Below are positions 35,793 to 37,852 of a DNA stretch of 37,852 nt, in pieces (the stretch's first letter is position 1; every line of letters starts with the position of its first letter). Under the pieces are notes generated by a model. That model saw only the letters and a program-made list of their open reading frames with translations. It searched no databases and was not told the DNA's origin. Location of the stretch: the IMG/VR virus record IMGVR_UViG_3300010375_000011, positions 1 to 37,852 of that record; one strand, given 5' to 3'. The position numbers were made by a program, and so were the translations under genes. Source of the stretch: a virus.

Positions 35793-37673
35793 ATGGCCGA
35801 CCCTGTATCGAACCTCACTCTTAGCGACCTCGTGACGGGCGCGGCCACGCCGCCGCCCAAGGTCAAGGTATCGGACATCCGCGCCAAATACCCCATGTAT
35901 AGCGACCTGAGCGACGACCAGCTCTTGACCGCGATCCATCAAAAAATCTATCCCGAGATGAGTGCGCGCCAGTTCTATGGCGGCCTCGATTACGACACCG
36001 ACCGCGCCAAGCTCGATCCGACCAAGGACATGGGCGCGATTGACACTTTCCGGGCCGGCGCCGGCAAGGCCCTGGCCGACACATGGGGCGGCGTCAAGCG
36101 CATTGGCAACATGGTGGGCATTGGCGACTATGACCAGCAAGCCGCGCAGCAAGACGCCAAGACCGACGAACCGTTGATGAACACCACGGCCGGCAAGCTC
36201 GGCAACTTCGCCGGCAACGTGGCGCTTACCGCGATCCCTGTAGGCGCGGCAACGGGCGCTGTCGCGCGCGGCGTGACGACGGGCGCGCGCTACCTGCCCG
36301 GGGCCATCGCGGCGACTACGCGTGTCCTCGCGCCGACCATCGCGGCGGCCACGACGGGCGCGGCCACGGGCGCGATTCAGAACCCGGCCGACATGCAGCG
36401 CGGCGCCGAGATGGGCGCGGCCGGCGGCGCTGGCGGGGACTTGCTCGGCCGAGGCCTCACGCGCGCGGCCGGCGGTGTCATCGCCAATGGCGTGACCCCC
36501 GAGGCGCGCACGCTCATGGATCAGGGCGTAAACGTGCCGTTCTGGCAGGCGCAGCAGTCGCAACTGATCCGAGGCCTAGGCGAGCGCGCCAAGGCCCTGC
36601 CCATCGTGGGCGATGTCATGCGCAACGCCGAGGCCCGCGCCGGCCAGCAGTGGAACCGCATTGTTCAAAACGGCGCGAACCCTGCAACGCCGGTCATGGA
36701 CGAAGCCGGCAATATCCTGCGTTGGGAGACCACGCCGATTGCCGCCCAAGGCCAAGAGGGCATGCAGCAGCTCGGCCAGAAATTCCGCGACGCTTACGGG
36801 GCGATCTATAACAACCGCGTGTTGCCGGTCGGCCAGGGCACGCACGATGCAATTAACGACATCGTCAACCAGACCGCCGCCTATAACCCGTCCATCGCCG
36901 CTGACGTGGCCGGCGCGGCGCGTCAGGCCACGGACACGCTAGGCGTAGGCGTGGCCCCGACCGTTAACACCGTGACGCGTGGCGGCGCGCCGGTCGGCTC
37001 TGGCCGCATCTCGTCCACGCTGCGCACGCCGCAGACCTCGACGACGACGACCACGCTTAACCACGAGGGCGCCACCGGGCAACAGTTTCAGGACGCGCTC
37101 GGCCAGCTCGACCAGCGAATCAACGCCGCATGGCAGAACGGGCAGGCCGACACCGCGCAGGCGCTGCAAGGCATCCGCGACGCCGTCGACCAAGGCCGTT
37201 TTTCGGCGCTGCCGCCCGAGGTTCAGGCGCAGCTCGCGCCGACGAATGCGGCATATGCGAACTTCAAGACCTTGCAAAAAGCCGCGTCGACCATCGGCGC
37301 CGCGCGTAATGACGGCGTGGTGTCGCCGGGCCAGCTCGTCAACGCGATCCGCGCGCGCGATATGACCCCGGGTAAGTCGGCTTTCGCACAGGGCACGGCG
37401 CCAGGTCAGCAAGCCGCGCAGGACGCGCAAAAGGTTTTCGGCTCGCGCTTGCCCGAGGTGGGGCCGGGCACGGCGGAAAAACTCATGCTCGTGGCCGGCG
37501 GCGGCCTCGGCTGGATGGCGCCCACGGCGGCAATCGGCGGCCTGCTGCTGACCGCCCCGGGCCAGCGCCTTTTGCAAGGCGGCTACGGTTTCCAACAGTG
37601 GGCCCGCTCCCACCCCGACGCGCTCGCCAACGCGCTGCGCACGACGGCGGTTTCTGCGGCTGACACCAAGTAA
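35793..37673 (+). CDS. Large internal virion protein with hydrophobic segments (DNA-injection type)
   Basis: 626 residues from ATG 35793. The N-terminal SDIRAKYPMYSDLSDDQLLT followed by AIHQKIYPEMSARQFYGGLD is a motif I recognise from large podovirus ejection proteins. Ala/Gly/Thr-rich hydrophobic stretches (~145-205: VALTAIPVGAATGAVARG, IAAATTGAATGAIQNP) and a C-terminal one (~565-590: MLVAGGGLGWMAPTAAIGGL) could insert into host membranes. The middle part is helical with polar loops. It probably leaves the capsid and helps genome passage through the envelope. Function by analogy. Confidence 0.78.
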   Translation: MADPVSNLTLSDLVTGAATPPPKVKVSDIRAKYPMYSDLSDDQLLTAIHQKIYPEMSARQFYGGLDYDTDRAKLDPTKDMGAIDTFRAGAGKALADTWGGVKRIGNMVGIGDYDQQAAQQDAKTDEPLMNTTAGKLGNFAGNVALTAIPVGAATGAVARGVTTGARYLPGAIAATTRVLAPTIAAATTGAATGAIQNPADMQRGAEMGAAGGAGGDLLGRGLTRAAGGVIANGVTPEARTLMDQGVNVPFWQAQQSQLIRGLGERAKALPIVGDVMRNAEARAGQQWNRIVQNGANPATPVMDEAGNILRWETTPIAAQGQEGMQQLGQKFRDAYGAIYNNRVLPVGQGTHDAINDIVNQTAAYNPSIAADVAGAARQATDTLGVGVAPTVNTVTRGGAPVGSGRISSTLRTPQTSTTTTTLNHEGATGQQFQDALGQLDQRINAAWQNGQADTAQALQGIRDAVDQGRFSALPPEVQAQLAPTNAAYANFKTLQKAASTIGAARNDGVVSPGQLVNAIRARDMTPGKSAFAQGTAPGQQAAQDAQKVFGSRLPEVGPGTAEKLMLVAGGGLGWMAPTAAIGGLLLTAPGQRLLQGGYGFQQWARSHPDALANALRTTAVSAADTK

Positions 37674-37684
37674 AGGGGCACAAC

Positions 37685-37852
37685 ATGCTGCGTAATTCCT
37701 CGGGCATCTATTCGTTGCCGGCCGGCAATCCAGTGGTGTCCAACACGCTGATTCAAAGCACGTGGGCTAACTCCACGCTGTCGGATGTCGGCACGGCCAT
37801 TAGCGACAGTCTCGACCGCTACGGCCGTGGCGCGATGCAGGCCGCGCTAAAG
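37685..37852 (+). CDS. Tail fibre protein, 5' part (continues at position 1)
   Basis: ATG 37685 with an AAAGGGG ribosome site begins MLRNSSGIYSLPAGNPVVSN, a typical podovirus fibre N-terminus that binds the tail. The contig ends after 56 codons, but the last 123 bases repeat the first 123, so the frame continues as the segment 1-1620 to give a 554-residue protein. It follows the internal virion protein by 11 bases. Confidence 0.88.
   Translation, partial: MLRNSSGIYSLPAGNPVVSNTLIQSTWANSTLSDVGTAISDSLDRYGRGAMQAALK
37730..37852 (+). repeat. 123-bp terminal direct repeat, identical to 1-123
   Basis: Bases 37730-37852 equal 1-123 exactly. It lies in frame inside the tail fibre gene, so the most economical explanation is an assembly overlap of a circular or circularly permuted genome rather than a biological terminal repeat. 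Confidence 0.95.

Noticed and set aside
1-37852. tRNA genes, CRISPR arrays, insertion sequences
   Set aside because: No cloverleaf-like sequence with a GGTTCRANNCC arm, no regularly spaced repeats with spacers, and no transposase or terminal inverted repeats were seen; a scan by eye can miss a degenerate tRNA.

Overview
This window is a complete temperate bacteriophage genome with podovirus-like morphology genes, deposited as a circularly permuted contig. The first 123 bases are repeated exactly at the end (1-123 = 37730-37852), and the repeat lies in frame inside one tail-fibre gene, so the unique circle is about 37,729 bp and the fibre gene runs from 37685 across the join to 1620. GC-rich sequence, dense ATGA/GTGA gene overlaps and protein families familiar from Burkholderia/Bordetella-type temperate podoviruses point to a betaproteobacterial (Burkholderiales) host. 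That host call is inference; no host DNA is present.

Layout. 1-2482 (+): distal tail fibre, a companion protein and two small proteins, closed by a strong terminator. 2565-3091 (-): a small membrane protein and an XRE-type HTH protein. 3092-3457: non-coding regulatory region and probable attP. 3458-4849 (+): P4-type tyrosine integrase, convergently overlapped by an AlpA/excisionase-like gene. 4795-10153 (-): a long leftward operon of small early genes, including an SGNH/GDSL-type lipoprotein that looks like a lysogenic-conversion cargo gene, and a 471-residue protein of unknown function. 10540-13104 (-): recombination operon with a RecE-like PD-(D/E)XK nuclease and a Bet/RecT annealing protein. 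13330-14090: CI-like repressor (-) and Cro-like protein (+) face each other across a switch region. 13869-19287 (+): replication and nucleotide/DNA-modification genes (DUF1376 protein, a protein with a PPC motif resembling C5-methyltransferases, a PAPS-reductase-like PP-loop protein, a RusA-like resolvase, and a small basic protein in the position of a late antiterminator). 19417-19443: intrinsic terminator in front of the late genes. 19449-37852 (+): terminase, portal, scaffold, major capsid, decoration, head-tail and tail hub proteins, GNAT-like protein, an S74-domain protein, GH108 lysozyme and holin-like proteins, internal virion proteins, and the start of the tail fibre.

The genes form a lambda-like programme: repressor and Cro-like protein control divergent early operons; the left side supplies recombination and excision, the right side replication and then late expression.

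The most striking observations are: (1) an in-frame TAG codon inside the otherwise intact major capsid gene, while TAG is an ordinary stop elsewhere in the genome; (2) a perfect dyad TAGCG-N5-CGCTA present three times, only in non-coding DNA, next to the integrase, the SGNH lipoprotein and the second leftward operon, with a variant copy at the start of the small HTH gene, suggesting a lysogeny regulon; (3) clustered TTGCAGTA sites between that HTH gene and the integrase that look like integrase arm sites.
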